NCBI RefSeq assembly: GCF_048001765.1
Contig: NZ_CP181447.1
Span: 1,550,001-1,614,000, forward strand
DNA from: Bombiscardovia asteroides_K
GTDB lineage: Bacteria; Actinomycetota; Actinomycetes; Actinomycetales; Bifidobacteriaceae
DNA: 64,000 bases
Direction: 5' to 3'
A model generated the notes under the pieces. It did no database searches and had not been told where the DNA came from. It worked only from the letters and a program-made list of their open reading frames with translations. The translations under genes were made by a program, and so were the position numbers. Shown piece after piece: positions 33,942 through 43,667 of this stretch. The first letter of the stretch is position 1. Every line of letters begins with the position of its first letter.

Positions 33942-35288
33942 TCACTTCACTTTGAAGCCTTGCCGACCTGCATAGGTTGTCAAATCTTTTTGATAATTAG
34001 CCATCTCCTTACTAAAGGGTGAACCATTGGAATATACCTTACTGATGTAATCCTTGAACTTCCCACGCGCGTATTCCTCAAACGGGAGGAATTGCCAATC
34101 CGTCGAAACGTTCTTGGCGCTTTCAGCAAAAACCTTGTTTATTTGTTGACCACCAAAGTAGTCAACTTCTTCACCCTTGGAATTTTTTATTTTGGTGGAT
34201 TCCAGGAACTTTTGGGACTTAAGTGTAGCCTCATCCGATGGGAAAGCACCACCGTCCACCCTGGACTTGATTCCTTCCTTATCGTGATTTATGAACTCGA
34301 TATACTTGTAGGCAGCATCGACCTTCTTGCTTGAAGAAAGTATCGCCAAAGACGAACCACCATATTCGGAACTCCTTTTCGACCCATCAGGTGTGGGAAG
34401 TGTTGCCACACGCCACTTTCCAGCTCCAGCCGGGGCTGAATTGACCATATTTGTCGGCATCCAGGCACCGATCAACAAAGACGCAATCGAATCATCCGTC
34501 ATGCTCCTGAACCACTCATCGCTCCAGTTCGGAGTCTTGGTGTCAACCAAGTCCTCGCTGACCATCTTTTGCCAGAAATCAACATAAGTCTTCACTCCGG
34601 GATCAGATGTCAGATTGACCTTGATCTCGGAGCCATCCTGCGAGGTCTTATAGGGCTTACCGCCCGCAGCCCACGACATAGCTTCGAAGAAACCGCCATC
34701 ACCCTCTTCACTGGTAATGTACGATCCAGTCGCCCTAATCTTCTTGGCTGCCTGGTAGTAGTCGTCCCAAGTCTTGATTGACGTAGGGTCCACACCACTC
34801 TTGTCGAATACCTCCTTATTGTAGAAGAAGGCCATAGGTCCTGAGTCCATGGGTAAGCCATAGGTCTTGCCACCCCATTGCACTGCATTCCAGGTACCTG
34901 GTGTGTAGAATTTATCGAATCCGCTCGTCCGGTCAGTAATATCTACCAAGTGTTTGTTGATGGCATACTGGGCCAATGCCAGATACTCCATCTGTGTAAC
35001 ATCGGGCGCCCCTGATCCAGCCTGAATTGCATTGTCCAGAGCAATATAGTGCTTATTGCCCGAACCGACATTACGCAACTTCACTTTTATATTCGGATAC
35101 TTGGCTTCAAACTTCTTCGTTGCATCAGTCAATGTGGCTTCCCAAGCCCAAACATTCAGTTCAACATTGCCCTGGCTGTCGGTTTCCTCTTTGGACCCAC
35201 CTGACGAACCACACGCCGCGAAGCCAATCATGGACGGAATAACGCAGATGGCCGCTATTACTTTTATGAATCTACTGTTACTTTTCAT
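33942..35288 (-). CDS. Sugar ABC transporter substrate-binding lipoprotein (galactoside locus)
   Basis: A 448-residue family-1 solute-binding protein. The lipoprotein signal (MKSNSRFIKVIAAICVIPSM, then lipobox GFAAC) is followed by a Ser/Gly linker. ELNVWAWEATLTDATKKFEAKYPNIKV, split over about residues 42-70, is the usual start of the mature domain. GGAG lies before ATG 35288. It sits between the two GH42 genes with its own 350-bp upstream region that carries a 15-G tract, whereas its permeases lie upstream of the AT-rich GH42 gene. Ligand is probably a galacto-oligosaccharide (inferred from the GH42 enzymes). Confidence 0.9.
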   Translation of the reverse strand: MKSNSRFIKVIAAICVIPSMIGFAACGSSGGSKEETDSQGNVELNVWAWEATLTDATKKFEAKYPNIKVKLRNVGSGNKHYIALDNAIQAGSGAPDVTQMEYLALAQYAINKHLVDITDRTSGFDKFYTPGTWNAVQWGGKTYGLPMDSGPMAFFYNKEVFDKSGVDPTSIKTWDDYYQAAKKIRATGSYITSEEGDGGFFEAMSWAAGGKPYKTSQDGSEIKVNLTSDPGVKTYVDFWQKMVSEDLVDTKTPNWSDEWFRSMTDDSIASLLIGAWMPTNMVNSAPAGAGKWRVATLPTPDGSKRSSEYGGSSLAILSSSKKVDAAYKYIEFINHDKEGIKSRVDGGAFPSDEATLKSQKFLESTKIKNSKGEEVDYFGGQQINKVFAESAKNVSTDWQFLPFEEYARGKFKDYISKVYSNGSPFSKEMANYQKDLTTYAGRQGFKVK

Positions 35289-35486
35289 TACTGCTCCATA
35301 TCCAGGTCGGCAATCAAGTCGACCTTTTGATTGATTGACGTCATTATCACCAACGCCGTTATTTAGGGATTTGGGATATCATCCCCCTTTCGTTTTTCAC
35401 CTTTGACAACAACAGTTCTTTGTGAAACATATGAAAACTGACGATAACAGCGGTAAGTACCGAGATCATTCTTCATGACCCTTGTC

Positions 35487-35501
35487 GGGGGGGGGGGGGG
35501 G
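35487..35501. repeat. Poly-G tract (15 G), candidate phase-variable switch
   Basis: Fifteen consecutive G residues 199 bp upstream of the SBP start. If the upstream candidate promoter is real, the tract lies in the 5' untranslated leader. Confidence 0.9.
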
Positions 35502-35533
35502 TCGTTATTGGGTAAACTATCATCTCAGCAGTA

Positions 35534-35562
35534 ATAGTAGATACCAACGTTGATAACGATAA
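35534..35562 (-). promoter_or_regulatory. Candidate promoter and operator upstream of the SBP gene
   Basis: On the minus strand TTATCG (35557-35562) and TACTAT (35534-35539) are 17 nt apart. The -35 region overlaps a GATAACGATAAC direct repeat next to AACGTT, which could be a LacI-type binding site. The match to consensus is modest. Confidence 0.3.
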
Positions 35563-35638
35563 CATTTCTACATAAACGATGCACCCTCCAAGTCTCTTTT
35601 CTACCTCTTTTCAGATTCAAGAAATTGAACCATAATCA

Positions 35639-37720
35639 TTAAATCTTCGTCACCGCAACGCCATTAGGATGAAGAAGAATGTCACCCTCCTTCTCTCGGG
35701 CTACTGCGCAAGAAAGTACAACAGGTTTGCCCTCACACAGGATGGGGACATCCTGGTTTTCCCTATTGAAATAGAAAATGAATCGAGCTCCATCTCTCGA
35801 TCCTGATCGTTCAAGGCGGAGAACCTTGCCACTGTAACCTTGATAGGTGCGATTAATTCCCATAAGGTTCAATAATTCAGGCAAAGTGGAGGCAAGCCCC
35901 TCCCTACCCAAATGACAACCTATATATGCAGACTGTCCCTTGCCGTAAGTATTCAATGTCACCGCAGGCACACCATTCATTCCAGTATGTTCCTCTGCCC
36001 TATATGAACTGATTACCTCGGTGGTATCCGCAATGGAAGTGATGCAATCAGCAATATCATGAGCAGTCATGCCATTGTCCAGTTGCAGCTCTCTGATGTT
36101 GGTATCACCTTCTTCAATCATCGGTACAAGTTCTTCCGAACGAACTCCCACAACGTCGCCTATAAGCCCCGGATAGCCATCAAGCCAAGCTCTGTTCTTT
36201 TCATCACAAATGCCCGTATAGTAAGTAACAAAAAGTCGGCCGCCCTTTTTGACATAATCACGGATCCTGTCAGCATTCTTCTCGCTCAGCAGGAAAACAC
36301 CTGGCAGCACAACGGCTTTGTAGGTTTCCCATTGCTTGCTCAGGGGAACTACATCCGCAGCCAGACCTTCATCTTCCAAGGCTTGAAACCAATCCAATGC
36401 CTCTGCCCAATGGTGAATCTTTTGAGACGGCATAGCAATATACTGGTCGGCCCATTCGCTCTGATAGTCAAATACGATGGCAATCTGTGACTGCACCGGC
36501 CTGGTTCCAAGCATCCCTTCGTCAGTCAGACAAGACAAGTGAGACCCGAGTTCACAGACCTCATGGAAAACTCGGCTATCCTTACCGGCGTGAGGCAACA
36601 TGGCCGAGTGAAACATCTCCGCTCCTGCTTTTGACTGCCTCCACTGGAAAAAGCAGATACCGTCGGCCCCTTGGGCAAGATGCGCAAGGGCATCGCGCGA
36701 TATCTGACCAGGCTCCTTCCTCTCATTCACCGGCCTCCAATTGACTGCGCCTGTGGAATGTTCCATCAACAACCAGGGATTCTTGCTTGCAATATTGTTC
36801 ACCAATGAAGAGGAATATGCCAGCTCGTCAAGATGCTGTTTCCCTGGCGTAAAGTAATGATCATTTGAGATAAAGTCAACTTCGGAGCCCCAATCATCAT
36901 TGTCAAGAATGGAGTTGCTCGCGGTCACCATGAAGTTCGTGGTCAGGGGTATATATGGTGTGATCTTAGAAAGGACATCACGTTCTGCAATAAAGAACTG
37001 CTTGAGAGCATCGGAACTGAACCGCTTGAAGTCCAAAACCTTCCCCGGATTCATGAAGTTGCCTTCACCAACAAAACGAGGTGGTAGAATCTGCGAAAAG
37101 TCAGTGATGGTCTGAGACCAGAAGGCAGTTCCCCACGCATCATTGACAGCTTCGACACTTCCATATTCCTTTTTGCACCATCGCTGGAATGCCTTCATGG
37201 CGTCATCAGAATAATCAAATCGATTGTGGCATCCGTATTCATTGCTCACATGCCAAGCCACCACGTATGGATTATCCTTGAAATGCTTCGCCATCTGTTC
37301 GCATAAGCGTAAAGCATATTTTCGGAAAACGGGACTGGTGGGTCTCCAATGCTGACGAGCACCAGGCCAGCATACGTCTCCCCGCTCATCCCTCCAAAGC
37401 ACTTCAGGGTGTGCCTGGGTGAGCCACAGGGGTGGTGATGCTGTTGCGGATGCGAGGTCTACGGCAATCCCAGCCTTGCCGAGCATCTCAATAATCTCAT
37501 CCAACCATGAAAAATCATATACCCCATCTCGCGGCTCTATCTTCGACCATGCGAATACACCGACAGACAGGATGTTCACTCCTGCTTCCTTCATCAAATC
37601 GATGTCTTCACGCCATACATTCTTTGGCCACTGTTCCGGATTGTAATCACCGCCATACCAAATCCGGTTGTCTTGCCCTCTCAAAGGAGCTGGCCAACGA
37701 AAATTGCTCTTGCTGCTCAT
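35639..37720 (-). CDS. GH42 beta-galactosidase (AT-richer paralogue)
   Basis: A 693-residue GH42 beta-galactosidase, clearly homologous over its whole length to the one at 31336-33444. Acid/base E161 in HVSNEYG and nucleophile near E320 in LLMEHSTGAVNW are both kept. No signal peptide. ATG 37720 is preferred; a GTG 12 nt upstream is so close to AGGAG that it could hardly be used. It follows the permease genes by 105 bp and is probably in their operon. The coding sequence is visibly more AT-rich than its paralogue, suggesting a separate origin. Confidence 0.94.
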   Translation of the reverse strand: MSSKSNFRWPAPLRGQDNRIWYGGDYNPEQWPKNVWREDIDLMKEAGVNILSVGVFAWSKIEPRDGVYDFSWLDEIIEMLGKAGIAVDLASATASPPLWLTQAHPEVLWRDERGDVCWPGARQHWRPTSPVFRKYALRLCEQMAKHFKDNPYVVAWHVSNEYGCHNRFDYSDDAMKAFQRWCKKEYGSVEAVNDAWGTAFWSQTITDFSQILPPRFVGEGNFMNPGKVLDFKRFSSDALKQFFIAERDVLSKITPYIPLTTNFMVTASNSILDNDDWGSEVDFISNDHYFTPGKQHLDELAYSSSLVNNIASKNPWLLMEHSTGAVNWRPVNERKEPGQISRDALAHLAQGADGICFFQWRQSKAGAEMFHSAMLPHAGKDSRVFHEVCELGSHLSCLTDEGMLGTRPVQSQIAIVFDYQSEWADQYIAMPSQKIHHWAEALDWFQALEDEGLAADVVPLSKQWETYKAVVLPGVFLLSEKNADRIRDYVKKGGRLFVTYYTGICDEKNRAWLDGYPGLIGDVVGVRSEELVPMIEEGDTNIRELQLDNGMTAHDIADCITSIADTTEVISSYRAEEHTGMNGVPAVTLNTYGKGQSAYIGCHLGREGLASTLPELLNLMGINRTYQGYSGKVLRLERSGSRDGARFIFYFNRENQDVPILCEGKPVVLSCAVAREKEGDILLHPNGVAVTKI

Positions 37721-37825
37721 TACCGAGTTCACTCCTATTCATATGCATAGATGGTTTCAAGGCTTTGGCCTAAATAGGTTGTCTCACACTTCGTTGGGAT
37801 AGCCCGCTGGGGGAAACTGAACCTC

Positions 37826-38815
37826 TCACTCTTTGACCGCGCCTGCCGCCAGCCCGGATTGCCAATATCTCTGGAGAGTAAGGAAAGCTATAACAAGTGG
37901 AATGATGGTGATCATACTTCCGGTAATGACCAGGTTCTGAATTGCCTGGCCTCCTGTCGTGCTCGCCTGATCCTTCCACTGATTCAAGCCGATGGTCAGG
38001 GGATACCAATCCGAATCCTTGAGCATAATCAAGGGCAGAAAATAGTTGTTCCAAGTAGCCACAATGGCGAACAAGGATGTTGTGACGATTCCAGGTGCCA
38101 GCAAGGGCAGACTTACACTCCAGAATGTTCTGAACTCGCCGGCACCGTCGACACGGGCCGCCTCCAGCAATTCAGTGGGAACAGCCTGTTCGGTGAATAT
38201 CCACATCAGATAGAGGCCAAATGGACTGATAAGGCTGGGGATGATCATGGCCCAAGGGGTATCGGTTAGCCCCAATTTCGCAAAGAGTAGGAATTGGGGT
38301 ACGGCAAGAGCTATTCCGGGAACGCTGATTGAACCTATGATGACCGCAAAAACCGCTTTGCGACCAGGGAACCTAAACTTAGCCAAGGCATACCCCCCCA
38401 TGATTGCCAGCAAGGTGGCACCCCCAGCCCCGACTACTACGTAAATCAGAGTATTTACGAACCAACGTAGGAAGATACCGTTCTGATAAATACCGAGTAA
38501 TTTCAGATTTTCACCGAGTGCAAAGGTGTGCCCAAACCCCAAACCAAACGTACTGGTGAAGTCTTCTTGTGTCTTTGTTGAATTTATCACCAGATAGACA
38601 AACGGGAAGAGGCAATATATCGCAAAGACCGCCGTAATGAACGTCAAAGACCAACTGCGACGTGGATTTGTTGGGTTCGAGAATCCGCTGGCGGCCGACC
38701 TCTTGCGTTCAGCAGCTTCATCTTTCGCCAATTTTTTCTTCCTATTTCTTCTTTCCTGGGTAGAAGAAAGGCGGGAAACGGAATCTGTTTTTACATGTTC
38801 GGCAGATATACTCAT
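37826..38815 (-). CDS. Sugar ABC transporter permease, MalG type (galactoside locus)
   Basis: A 329-residue permease with a long basic cytoplasmic N-terminal tail (about residues 1-55, RRNRKKKLAKDEAAERKR) before six hydrophobic segments. EAA loop: LLEAARVDGAGEFRTFWSVSLPLL. It ends in RYWQSGLAAGAVKE, typical for MalG. ATGA overlap (38812-38815) with the upstream MalF-type gene. Confidence 0.92.
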   Translation of the reverse strand: MSISAEHVKTDSVSRLSSTQERRNRKKKLAKDEAAERKRSAASGFSNPTNPRRSWSLTFITAVFAIYCLFPFVYLVINSTKTQEDFTSTFGLGFGHTFALGENLKLLGIYQNGIFLRWFVNTLIYVVVGAGGATLLAIMGGYALAKFRFPGRKAVFAVIIGSISVPGIALAVPQFLLFAKLGLTDTPWAMIIPSLISPFGLYLMWIFTEQAVPTELLEAARVDGAGEFRTFWSVSLPLLAPGIVTTSLFAIVATWNNYFLPLIMLKDSDWYPLTIGLNQWKDQASTTGGQAIQNLVITGSMITIIPLVIAFLTLQRYWQSGLAAGAVKE

Positions 38816-39768
38816 TTCATCTGCTCCTTCATCGTATTGAGCTGAACCGCATATGCGATAGACATGGTTATTACGGCCATTACAATCGCCAACGCAGCCG
38901 CGTAATTGGACTGGTTCCCAGAGAAGCTGAGATTATAGGCATACATATTGGGTGTGTAGAAAGTGGTAATCGCGTTCCTGGGCACCATATTCTGCATGAT
39001 GCTGGGTTCATTGAACAGCTGGAAACTTCCAATGATGCTGAATATGACGGTAATCGCCAAAGACCCCCTCAACTCCGGCATCTTGATCCTCCGGACAATC
39101 TGCCACTCCGAAGCACCATCAATTGCAGCTGCCTCATACAGGGAATGAGGAATAGTCGATAAGGACGAATAAAAAATCAGCATATTATAACCGGTGAACT
39201 CCCAAGTAACAATGTTGCCAATTGAAGCCAACAGAACATTCGGAGATAGGACATCAAGATGAATTCCCAGCCATGTATTCAGAGAACCGACCAACCCATA
39301 TTTCGCTCCATACATAAATGCCCAAATCAAAGTGGATACGACTGCCGGAACCGCATAGGGAAGAAAAGTCGATATACGGAAAAACTTCGTTCCATGAAGT
39401 TTCATAGAATCAATCGCCAAGGCCAACAAAGCCGCAATACAGAGCATGACGGGAACCTGAATGATCGTGAAGAGAGAAACCCTCCCGACTGCACTCCAGA
39501 ACAGACCGTCGGCAAACAGGCGCTTATAATTCTCAAACCCTACGAATACGGTTCCACCGACCATCCTGCTTTCAAAGAACGATATATAAATCGCATAGAG
39601 GATGGGAATGATGAACACAAAAAGGAAAACCAAAACAAACGGTCCCATGAACTTCCATCCGCGCCAGTCCAATCTCTGCTTATGAACGTATTTGGGAGTT
39701 AAATCCTCAGATTGCCCCGGCGACTGATAAGCTTGACCAGATACGGTCGAACCTTCTTTGATAGCCAT
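38812..39768 (-). CDS. Sugar ABC transporter permease, MalF type (galactoside locus)
   Basis: A 318-residue permease with six hydrophobic segments after a polar tail of about 35 residues. EAA loop: YEAAAIDGASEWQIVRRIKMPEL. AAAGGAGAAGG precedes ATG 39768. First gene of the operon, diverging from the LacI gene. No ATPase gene is present, so it must use a shared one. Confidence 0.92.
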   Translation of the reverse strand: MAIKEGSTVSGQAYQSPGQSEDLTPKYVHKQRLDWRGWKFMGPFVLVFLFVFIIPILYAIYISFFESRMVGGTVFVGFENYKRLFADGLFWSAVGRVSLFTIIQVPVMLCIAALLALAIDSMKLHGTKFFRISTFLPYAVPAVVSTLIWAFMYGAKYGLVGSLNTWLGIHLDVLSPNVLLASIGNIVTWEFTGYNMLIFYSSLSTIPHSLYEAAAIDGASEWQIVRRIKMPELRGSLAITVIFSIIGSFQLFNEPSIMQNMVPRNAITTFYTPNMYAYNLSFSGNQSNYAAALAIVMAVITMSIAYAVQLNTMKEQMK

Positions 39769-39791
39769 TGCGACCTTCTCCTTTGATAGCC

Positions 39792-39806
39792 AACGTCCGA
39801 TAGTAA
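39792..39806. promoter_or_regulatory. TATCGGA-type operator-like sequence before the permease operon
   Basis: The minus strand reads TTACTATCGGACGTT, sharing TATCGGA with the inverted repeat at 33544-33554. It lies 24 nt upstream of the MalF-type start. Only half of the palindrome is kept, so the assignment is weak. Confidence 0.25.
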
Positions 39807-39905
39807 GAAGAACTGCAGCGCTGCATTGCTATATCAAATGTTTACGTTACCATAATAACTCTCCTTCTTGGATACTGCAAACACAGATCGGGAATTCCTA
39901 CTAAG

Positions 39906-39920
39906 GTCTATGATTTAGAC
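39906..39920. promoter_or_regulatory. Inverted repeat GTCTA-N5-TAGAC before the lacI gene
   Basis: Exact 5-bp arms (39906-39910 and 39916-39920), 28 nt before the regulator's ATG. A possible autoregulatory site; short enough to occur by chance. Confidence 0.25.
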
Positions 39921-39947
39921 ATAGCGGAACATGTCAAGGCAGGACTT

Positions 39948-40955
39948 ATGAAACATACTCAATCACCGTCAATGCATGACGTTGCCAAGGCAGCCGGCGT
40001 GTCTACTCAGACGGTCTCGCGTGTGGCAAATGACAGCACCTCGGTTCGTCCTGAAACACGACAACGGGTCTTATTCGCCATGAATAAGCTGGGCTACAGA
40101 CCCAACTATGCAGCACGTGCGTTGAAACGCGGACGTTTCAGGGACATCGGCGTTGTCATATCCAACATTGAAACCTACGGAAATACAAAAATTCTCAAAA
40201 GTATTGCGAGGACAGCGAATGATGCGGGTTATGCGATTACGCTTTTAACTATGCGGCGAGGCACAAATCGCGATATTCAGGCATCAATGGAAAGGATGAA
40301 ACAACTCCCAGTCGATGGGGTTATCTTTATCCTTGATGAGAAAATCAACGATTTCGCTCCGTTCCATCCCTCCCCTGATCTACCTCTTGTTCTTTATTCC
40401 GAGATTCCCTCCGAGTCTTGCCCGACTATTGATACCGATCAATATGGAACAGCGGGAGCAATAGTCGACTACTTCCTCACTCGCGGTCACAGAACCGTCT
40501 ACCACATTGCTGGCCCGTCAACATCCATGGCTGCCGTCAGCAGAACCAAGGGATGGAAGGATTCACTCCTCAAAGCAGGAAGAGAAGTTCCGCCGGTCTA
40601 TCTCGGGGATTGGGAATCCGATAGTGGATACCAGGCCGGTCTATCGCTAGCATCCAAAATGGATTGCACCGCGATTTTTGCCGCTAATGACCAGATGGCC
40701 TATGGAGTCATGCAAGGACTGGCGGCAGGGGGAAAAACCGTTCCTGACGATGTCAGTATCATTGGGTTCGATGACTCTCTGGTCGGTATCGTACCCCGTC
40801 TCAACTTGACGACTATGCGACCACGCTTCGAAGATATCGGGCAAGAGGCATTCGCTATGATCAAGCGCCAATGCGAGGGCGAACAGCTGACACCAGGCGA
40901 AAAAATCGTCATTCCGTCGGAACTTATCGAACGACAGTCCGTAAAAACTCTATGA
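39948..40955 (+). CDS. LacI-family transcriptional regulator (galactoside locus)
   Basis: A 335-residue LacI-type regulator. HTH and hinge at about residues 7-60 (SMHDVAKAAGVSTQTVSRVAN, then RPNYAARALKRGRFRDIGVVI). The effector domain includes SIIGFDDSLVGIVPRLNLTTMRP (split here at about 270-292). AGGA lies before ATG 39948. Divergent from the permease-GH42 operon, so the likely repressor of the galactoside genes. Confidence 0.9.
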   Translation: MKHTQSPSMHDVAKAAGVSTQTVSRVANDSTSVRPETRQRVLFAMNKLGYRPNYAARALKRGRFRDIGVVISNIETYGNTKILKSIARTANDAGYAITLLTMRRGTNRDIQASMERMKQLPVDGVIFILDEKINDFAPFHPSPDLPLVLYSEIPSESCPTIDTDQYGTAGAIVDYFLTRGHRTVYHIAGPSTSMAAVSRTKGWKDSLLKAGREVPPVYLGDWESDSGYQAGLSLASKMDCTAIFAANDQMAYGVMQGLAAGGKTVPDDVSIIGFDDSLVGIVPRLNLTTMRPRFEDIGQEAFAMIKRQCEGEQLTPGEKIVIPSELIERQSVKTL

Positions 40956-41003
40956 AGCTTGCTCTCTTGTGACCTATGTGTTGGAAGACCGCAAATCTCA
41001 TGT

Positions 41004-41768
41004 TCATGTCAAGCTAAGAGGCATTTGGGAAATGAAATGTCGTTCTTCCTTACTCACCGGATCTATAAAGGAAAGTGATCGGGCGACCAAGGCCAGTGGC
41101 TTCCCAAAATCATCCTCTGCGTCATCTCTCAGCGATGGGTATAGGTTATCATACTTTATAGGAATGCCTATAGAGTTCATGTGTACTCTGAGCTGATGGG
41201 TTTTGCCCGTAAGCGGACGCAAAGAATACTTTCGATATCCACCTTGCGTTTGCTCAGGGGGCTGCTCTGTCGCCAAGTCCACAATCGTCTTGGCATTCAC
41301 TGACCCACGCTCTTCATATGCCTGTAGAATGCCTCTATGCTTGAGAATTCTGGAACTACGCAACAGGGGGAATACGCTTGGTGGGTTCAGTGGTTTTACA
41401 GTACCGAATCGGGGTTGCTTCAGGGGCTTCGCTGGTGAAAGGCATTCATATTCCTTATGCACCTGCCGATTTTGGAACAACATCTGGTATTTTCCCCTGT
41501 ACCTGCGATCGCGGATGAAGACCAAGACACCAGCGGTGGCCCGGTCGAGACGATGGGCAGGAATGATGTCAGGCTCACCAGTCATCTCACGAAGCCGGAT
41601 TAGGGCCGTACTCCGGTACCACATCCCCCGCGGTGTGGAGGCCAGGAAGTGGGGTTTGTCGACCACAATAATCCTAGAATCCTCATAGAGGATGGGCATA
41701 TCGAAGGGAATATCAGGCTCGTCCAGAACCCAACGATGGGGCCGTTCCACCCGCCGATCAGACACCAC
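41004..41768 (-). CDS. RluA-family pseudouridine synthase
   Basis: A 254-residue pseudouridine synthase that modifies rRNA or tRNA uridines. Motif I DSRIIVVDKPHFLASTP (about residues 29-45) and motif II with the catalytic Asp, IIPAHRLDRATAGVLVF (about 69-85), are both present; the late motif LRPLTGKTHQLRVHMNSIGIP (split, about 185-205) completes the fold. No S4 domain. GTG start, 6 bp after the glmS stop, so likely co-transcribed with glmS. Which RNA position it modifies cannot be told. Confidence 0.88.
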   Translation of the reverse strand: MVSDRRVERPHRWVLDEPDIPFDMPILYEDSRIIVVDKPHFLASTPRGMWYRSTALIRLREMTGEPDIIPAHRLDRATAGVLVFIRDRRYRGKYQMLFQNRQVHKEYECLSPAKPLKQPRFGTVKPLNPPSVFPLLRSSRILKHRGILQAYEERGSVNAKTIVDLATEQPPEQTQGGYRKYSLRPLTGKTHQLRVHMNSIGIPIKYDNLYPSLRDDAEDDFGKPLALVARSLSFIDPVSKEERHFISQMPLSLT

Positions 41769-41774
41769 TCACTA

Positions 41775-43667
41775 CTACTCTACGGTAACAGACTTGGCTA
41801 GGTTGCGCGGCTTGTCCACATCCAGCCCCTTGAGACGGGCCGTGTCCAGAGCGAAGAGCTGGAGGGGGACCACGTCAACCAGGGGGCTCATCAGAGTCGG
41901 GCACTGGGGTCTGCGGAAGACGACGTCTGCGTATCTGGAAGCGTCCTCGTCCTCCTCTTCGGCCACAGCGATGGTGAAGGCGCCACGGGCCTTCACCTCC
42001 TCAATGGATGAGATCACCTTGTTGTGTAGGACATCCCTCCCGCGGGGGCTGGGGACGATCACCACGACAGGTTCCCCCGGTTCAACCAGTGCAATGGGGC
42101 CGTGCTTCAGCTCACCAGCCGCAAAACCCTCGGTGAAGGTGTAGGCGATTTCCTTGAGTTTCAGGGCACCCTCGAGGGCAACCGGATACCCTACGTGACG
42201 GCCCAGAAAGAGGAAGGAATGGGCATCGATCATCCGCTTGGCGGTCTCCAGGACCTTCTGCGACTGGGTGGCCAGAACCCACTGGATCTTGGCAGGCATG
42301 GCCTTGAGGTTGTCGATGGTCTGGTGAATCTCGTCTCGATACATGGTTCCCTTGACCTGGGCCAGGTAAAGCCCCAGCAGGTAGGCCGCCACGATCTGGG
42401 CCAGGAAGGCCTTGGTGGAGGCCACAGCCACCTCGGGGCCGGCGTGCGTGTAGAGCACGGCATCGGACTCCCTGGGAATGGTGGACCCCTGGGTATTGCA
42501 GATGGCCAGAACCCGTGAACCCTGCTCACGCGCATGCCGGAGCGCCATCAGCGTGTCCATGGTCTCCCCGGACTGGGAAATAGCCACGACCAGGGTGCGC
42601 GGGGTCAGAATGGGATCACGGTAGCGGAACTCGTGGGCCAGCTCGACCTCCACCGGAATGCGGACCCAATGCTCGATGGCGTACTTGGCCACCAGGCCCG
42701 CGTAGGAGGCCGTGCCACAGGCCACCACGATGATCTTGTCGATCTGACGGAAGACATCCTCATCGATGTGGACCTCGTCCAGATCCAGGTCGCCTGACTC
42801 GTCGTACCTACCCAGCAGAGTGTTGGAAACCGCCGCAGGATCCTCGTGAATCTCCTTGTCCATAAAGGAATCCCATCCGCCCTTTTCGGCGGCCGAGGCA
42901 TCCCAGTCGATGGTGTAGCGGCGCGGATGCTCCACCGGATGTCCTTGGAAGTCGGTGACCAGGACCTGGTCCGCGCTGATGCAGACCGCCTGGTCCTGCC
43001 CCAGCTCCATGGCCCGACGGGTATAGGCCACGAAGGCGGCCACATCGGATCCCAGATAGTTCTCTCCGTCTCCCAGACCAACCACCAGCGGCGAATCGTG
43101 TCGGATGCCCACCACCAGATCGGGCTGCCTCGAGTCCACGACCAAGATGGTGAAAGCCCCTTTGAGCATACGGGCCAGCCGCCTGACGGCCTCGAAGATG
43201 TCCGGCTGGCCGGTGGCATCGATAATCTCTTGGGCGATCTTGCCCAGAAGCTTGGCAGCCACCTCGGTGTCCGTGGAGGAGACGAAGGTGTACCCCTCGG
43301 TCTCCAGGTCCAGACGAAGCCTGGATGCGTTCTCGATGATCCCGTTGTGAATCAGCGCGACCTTGCCGTCGCGGCTGATGTGGGGATGGGCGTTGACGTC
43401 AGTGGGTTCGCCATTGGTGGCCCAACGGGTGTGGCCGATGCCCACAGTTGCCTCGGGCATTGGCTTGGCCTTCAGATCGGCGACCAGATTGCCCAGGCGC
43501 CCCGCCTTCTTGCGTACGGCCACCCGCGCCATCCCAGGGGCAGCCAGGGCCACTCCGGCCGAGTCATAGCCCCGGTATTCCAGGCGTTCCAGGCCCTTGA
43601 GGCAGACCTCCAGGGGTCTACCGCAGGCCGTCCGTACTGATCCCGCATAACCGACGATTCCGCACAT
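41775..43667 (-). CDS. glmS: Glutamine-fructose-6-phosphate aminotransferase (isomerising)
   Basis: A 630-residue GlmS that makes glucosamine-6-phosphate for the cell wall. ATG 43667 puts the catalytic Cys2 right after the initiator Met (MCGIVGYAG), as the N-terminal nucleophile requires. GHTRWATNGEPTDVNAHPH is the amidotransferase substrate loop (split, about residues 80-100). Two SIS domains follow (ACGTASYAG near 325; FLGRHVGYP near 500), and it ends in the conserved RNLAKSVTVE. No glmS ribozyme is visible upstream. Confidence 0.97.
   Translation of the reverse strand: MCGIVGYAGSVRTACGRPLEVCLKGLERLEYRGYDSAGVALAAPGMARVAVRKKAGRLGNLVADLKAKPMPEATVGIGHTRWATNGEPTDVNAHPHISRDGKVALIHNGIIENASRLRLDLETEGYTFVSSTDTEVAAKLLGKIAQEIIDATGQPDIFEAVRRLARMLKGAFTILVVDSRQPDLVVGIRHDSPLVVGLGDGENYLGSDVAAFVAYTRRAMELGQDQAVCISADQVLVTDFQGHPVEHPRRYTIDWDASAAEKGGWDSFMDKEIHEDPAAVSNTLLGRYDESGDLDLDEVHIDEDVFRQIDKIIVVACGTASYAGLVAKYAIEHWVRIPVEVELAHEFRYRDPILTPRTLVVAISQSGETMDTLMALRHAREQGSRVLAICNTQGSTIPRESDAVLYTHAGPEVAVASTKAFLAQIVAAYLLGLYLAQVKGTMYRDEIHQTIDNLKAMPAKIQWVLATQSQKVLETAKRMIDAHSFLFLGRHVGYPVALEGALKLKEIAYTFTEGFAAGELKHGPIALVEPGEPVVVIVPSPRGRDVLHNKVISSIEEVKARGAFTIAVAEEEDEDASRYADVVFRRPQCPTLMSPLVDVVPLQLFALDTARLKGLDVDKPRNLAKSVTVE

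Noticed and set aside
33602..35501. Poly-G tracts as sequencing or assembly error
   Set aside because: Exact length may be misread, but two separate long runs in intergenic 5' regions of one locus are better explained as real, unstable tracts; length should be treated as approximate.
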